From an uncultured Prevotella sp. (GTDB lineage: Bacteria > Bacteroidota > Bacteroidia > Bacteroidales > Bacteroidaceae): a stretch of 7,992 bases of DNA. Position numbers and translations under genes: made by a program. Position 1 is the first letter of the stretch. Each line of letters begins with the position of its first letter. Where the stretch lies: NCBI GenBank assembly GCA_945827565.1, contig CALZNR010000049.1, positions 1-7,992 of the forward strand, read 5' to 3'. Below the pieces are notes generated by a model. That model had not been told where the DNA came from. It saw only the letters and a list, made by a program, of their open reading frames with translations, and did not search any database. Below, in pieces: positions 5,697 through 7,992 of the stretch.

Positions 5697-7019
5697 ATGA
5701 ATTTTCCTAAATGGCTGAACCCAGCAACGTGGTTTTCCAGAGAGGAAACCATTGTTGAGACAGGTACGGAAGAGGTGGCAAAAAACACCCAATCCGCACC
5801 CGATACTCCACGCACGGGCGGCTATTCGTTTTGGGAACTTTTAGCAGGTGGCAGCAGCACCGCATTGTCGATTGCAACGGTGTACCGTTGCGTTAATCTG
5901 TTGGCCGATAGTGTGGCCGTTTTGCCGTGTCAGTTTATGCGGCAGAAAGATGGCCGTTTTGTCATTGATACCAACAGCCGATTGCATTACCTTTTGAATG
6001 TACAGCCAGACACAGCATTGAGCGCGTTTGATTTTTGGCGGCAAGTGGTACAGCGATTGTTGATGGATGGCAATGCCTACATCGTACCCGTTTACAACAC
6101 CGTATCATTGGAGATTGACCGTCTGGCATTGTGTGGCCGTGGCACAGTAAGCCACGACACAACCAATGACACGTACACCGTCACGGATGCCGACAACGGA
6201 ATTTATGGCGTGTATGACGAGGATGAGATTATCCACATTAAGGGCATGAGCGTTGACGGCAAGCATGGTGTGAGCGTATTAACGTATGCCCGTCTTACAT
6301 CGAATATTGCTACCACAGGCGATGCCGAAACGCTTAAACGCTTTGCCAATGGTGGTAACGTCAGAGGTATCATTTCCAACGATAACAGCGTAAGAGGTTT
6401 TGGCGAGTACCAGGATGAGGAATTGGAGAAAACGGCAGTTGATGTTGATGGACGTTTCCAAGCAGGGCAACACATCGTATCTTTGCCCGGTCAAGTCCAA
6501 TTTACTCAGATGTCGATGAGTTCAGTGGATATGCAGTTTTTGGAGAGCCGCAAATTTACCGTGAGAGAGATTTGCCGTTTCTTCGGTGTGCATCCATCTT
6601 TTGTGTTCGACGATACCAGCAACAATTACAAGTCCGCTGAAATGGCCAACGTGGCATTTCTCAATAACACCCTCAACCCTATTTTGCGTAAGATTGAGGC
6701 CGAGTTGTTGCGTAAGTTGGTGGCCCCGACGCTGGCAACCAAGCGAAAGTTTGAGTTTAACCGCCAATCGCTTTATGCGTGTGATTTGGAGAGCAGAGGC
6801 AAGTATTGGAAGCAAGTTATTGAAACGGGATTGTACACCGTCAATGAGTTGCGCCGTGAAGAGAACAAGCCCGATGTGGAGGGTGGCGACACGGTGTTGG
6901 TGTCTGCCAATCTGAAATCCATTACCAATCTGGCCGCAGAGGGAGAACCGACACAGACAGAACCCGATAAGAACCCCGACGATAACAAGAAAAAGGAGGA
7001 CAGCGAAGATGAAGAATAA
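5697..7019 (+). CDS. HK97-type phage portal protein
   Basis: A 440-residue portal, near the usual length of this family. The hallmark is V62-Y-R-C65-V-N-L-L-A-D-S-V-A near the N-terminus, followed by D-A-L-S-A-F-D-F-W and W-R-Q-V-V-Q-R-L-L-M-D-G-N-A-Y. Later come R-E-I-C-R-F-F-G-V-H-P-S-F-V and S313-A-E-M316-A-N-V-A-F-L-x-N-T-L-x-P, both typical of the crown and stem region. The last 25 residues are strongly acidic and lysine-rich and probably disordered. Twelve copies form the ring at one capsid vertex through which DNA enters and leaves; TerL docks on it during packaging. The gene has its own likely promoter at 5667 and runs 11 bases into the protease gene. ATG 5697 gives the expected N-terminus W-L-N-P-x-x-W, so no alternative start is needed. 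Confidence 0.95.
   Translation: MNFPKWLNPATWFSREETIVETGTEEVAKNTQSAPDTPRTGGYSFWELLAGGSSTALSIATVYRCVNLLADSVAVLPCQFMRQKDGRFVIDTNSRLHYLLNVQPDTALSAFDFWRQVVQRLLMDGNAYIVPVYNTVSLEIDRLALCGRGTVSHDTTNDTYTVTDADNGIYGVYDEDEIIHIKGMSVDGKHGVSVLTYARLTSNIATTGDAETLKRFANGGNVRGIISNDNSVRGFGEYQDEELEKTAVDVDGRFQAGQHIVSLPGQVQFTQMSMSSVDMQFLESRKFTVREICRFFGVHPSFVFDDTSNNYKSAEMANVAFLNNTLNPILRKIEAELLRKLVAPTLATKRKFEFNRQSLYACDLESRGKYWKQVIETGLYTVNELRREENKPDVEGGDTVLVSANLKSITNLAAEGEPTQTEPDKNPDDNKKKEDSEDEE
6994..6999 (+). promoter_or_regulatory. Shine-Dalgarno-like AGGAGG before the prohead protease
   Basis: AGGAGG lies 9 bases upstream of the ATG at 7009, within the last codons of the portal gene. No other gene in this window has a clear match, and Bacteroidota usually do not rely on such sites. 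It may help re-initiation at the 11-base overlap. The same bases encode K-E-D in a Lys/Glu/Asp-rich tail, so the match could also be a by-product of that composition. Confidence 0.4.
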
Positions 7020-7686
7020 GAACCAAATAATCAGACGGCAGATGTTCACGGCTGCAAGCCTGCAAGTACGTGAAGCCGCCGAGGGCGAGGCCCCCAGCCG
7101 AATCATTGAGGGGTACGCCATTCTTTTCAACGTGCTATCCGCTCCATTGTGGGCAGATGAGGATAGCGAAGCCAGAGAGGTGATTGCCGTAGGTGCAGTG
7201 ACCAAAGAACTGTTGGACGGTTTCGACATCAAAATGACGATGTTTCACAATCGGCAGTTGCTTTTGGCACGATCGAACAAGGGCGCAGGTACATTGACGT
7301 ATGAGGTTGACGAAAAGGGCGTGAAGTTCAGGTTTGAGGCCCCCAATACAATCGATGGTGACAAGGCATTGGAATTGGTAAGACGTGGTGACATTGGTGG
7401 GTGCAGCTTTGCATTTACCACACGTTATTACGACGATGCTTGCGTTGAGCGCAGTGCCAAAGTGGTGAATGGTACGACCATGATAACGTACACCGTGAAA
7501 GCCGTTACGGGCATTTACGATTTCACCATCACTGACAATCCGGCATACCCCGATACATCGGTTGAGGCGAGGGAGTTTGTGGCAGGGCTGAAAGCACCAG
7601 AGACCCCAGAACCTCCAAAGGACAATACGAAAATGCGTGAGCAATTGCGCGAAATGCGTTGCGCCGCAAATAGTAAGTTATTTTAA
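7009..7686 (+). CDS. HK97-family prohead maturation protease (U35)
   Basis: A 225-residue protein with the layout of the HK97 gp4-like serine protease family. R31-I-I-E-G-Y-A-I-L-F-N opens the fold. M78-F-H80-N-R holds the catalytic histidine, and G130-G-C-S133-F-A-F the catalytic serine. The third residue is less obvious; an acidic residue on the following strands, before I-T-D-N-P-A-Y-P, is likely. The last 40 residues are proline- and charge-rich and probably disordered. The enzyme acts inside the immature capsid, removing the N-terminal delta domain of the capsid protein and then itself, to make room for DNA. It sits between portal and capsid genes in the standard order. The ATG at 7009 is preferred because the conserved fold begins soon after it and an AGGAGG precedes it. 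Confidence 0.9.
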   Translation: MKNKNQIIRRQMFTAASLQVREAAEGEAPSRIIEGYAILFNVLSAPLWADEDSEAREVIAVGAVTKELLDGFDIKMTMFHNRQLLLARSNKGAGTLTYEVDEKGVKFRFEAPNTIDGDKALELVRRGDIGGCSFAFTTRYYDDACVERSAKVVNGTTMITYTVKAVTGIYDFTITDNPAYPDTSVEAREFVAGLKAPETPEPPKDNTKMREQLREMRCAANSKLF

Positions 7687-7712
7687 GTTTAACCCCTAAA
7701 TTTCACAGTTCA

Positions 7713-7947
7713 ATGAAGAAGAACAAATTGAATGTGCGCGAATTGGTCAATCAGTATCAGGCCAATTGCGACCGCATCCGCGAAATGGCGGATACGTGCG
7801 AAAAGGAGAACCGTGAGCGCAACAATGCTGAGAACAAGGAGTTTGAGGCCCTTTGCCGCGACAATCAGTTGCTCCAGATGAAGATGCAGGCCGCAACAGC
7901 CGAGCATCTGCGTGAGAACCCCAACGCCGCTGAGGAAGCCATTACCC
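7713..7947 (+). CDS. Major capsid protein, N-terminal fragment (delta domain), cut by adapter
   Basis: Only the first 78 codons are genuine. They encode a highly charged, helix-forming stretch without cysteine pairs or hydrophobic core (basic M-K-K-N-K start, then many Glu, Arg, Gln, Asn). This is the coiled-coil pattern of the scaffolding delta domain that HK97-type capsid proteins carry at the N-terminus. Position right after the prohead protease makes this the expected capsid gene. It starts 26 bases after the protease stop. The reading frame continues to the end of the window, but the residues after T78 (P-V-S-Y-T-H-L-R-A-H-E-T-G-R-N) are translated Nextera adapter, not phage protein. The HK97 fold itself is not visible, so the call rests on gene order and composition. 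A separate scaffold protein is the alternative. Confidence 0.65.
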
Positions 7948-7992
7948 CTGTCTCTTATACACATCTCCGAGCCCACGAGACAGGCAGAAATC
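7948..7992 (+). other. Illumina Nextera adapter read-through (artefact)
   Basis: CTGTCTCTTATACACATCT at 7948-7966 is the Tn5 mosaic end used in Nextera libraries. It is followed by CCGAGCCCACGAGAC (7967-7981), the read-2 side of the adapter. AGGCAGAA at 7982-7989 equals the Nextera i7 index N703 as read, and ATC at 7990-7992 begins the P7 tail. The match is complete over all 45 bases. This is library sequence left in the assembly, so the biological sequence ends at about 7947. Confidence 0.98.

Noticed and set aside
5662..5700. 12-codon frame ending in an ATGA overlap with the portal start
   Set aside because: It contains the likely -7 box, so it would lie upstream of the transcript start.
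6522..7232. 236-codon frame on the - strand
   Set aside because: It is antisense to the portal and protease genes, which carry clear family motifs, and its own sequence shows no recognisable domain.
7710..7976. 88-codon reading frame on the - strand opening with G-S-E-M-C-I-R-D-R
   Set aside because: Its first residues are translated Nextera adapter, a well-known artefact, and the rest is antisense to the capsid gene.

Overview
The window is about 7.95 kb of a tailed-phage or prophage genome, followed by 45 bases of Illumina Nextera adapter (7948-7992). All credible genes lie on the + strand and are packed tightly. Three junctions are 4-base ATGA stop/start overlaps (489, 3085, 3825) and one is an 11-base overlap (7009-7019). 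The host is most likely a member of the Bacteroidota, perhaps a Bacteroidales such as a Prevotella-like organism. This rests on a TAnnTTTG-type -7 box just before the portal gene, the near absence of Shine-Dalgarno sequences and the moderate GC content. The genus is a guess.

Layout: 1-180 is an AT-rich, gene-free start with five copies of TTGACAA in both orientations. A nuclease/helicase pair follows: a small VRR-NUC protein (181-492) and a SNF2-type DNA translocase (489-1871). Next is an HNH endonuclease (1889-2242). A 153-base gap holds a 7-bp inverted repeat and a GC-rich hairpin with a T-run. The packaging module follows: a PLD-like protein with one HKD-type motif (2396-3088), the small terminase subunit (3085-3828) and the large terminase subunit (3825-5570). 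A 126-base gap carries a perfect 20-bp tandem duplication and a Bacteroidota-style promoter. The head module is an HK97-type portal (5697-7019), a U35-family prohead protease (7009-7686) and the N-terminal part of the major capsid protein (from 7713), which breaks off where adapter begins.

How the genes fit together: HNH, TerS, TerL, portal, protease and capsid form the order typical of HK97-like cos siphophages. The terminase, probably helped by the HNH nuclease, cuts and pumps DNA through the portal into a prohead that the protease matures. The VRR-NUC/SNF2 pair is common in phage replication or recombination modules; here it runs straight into the packaging genes. The PLD-like protein is the least understood gene.

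Most worth a second look: the PLD-like protein inside the packaging operon, a roughly tenfold shortage of GATC (three sites counted by eye), the 20-bp tandem repeat before the portal promoter, the TTGACAA cluster at the start, and the adapter at the right end, which creates false peptide on both strands. I see no RNA genes, CRISPR array, insertion sequence or convincing new defence system.
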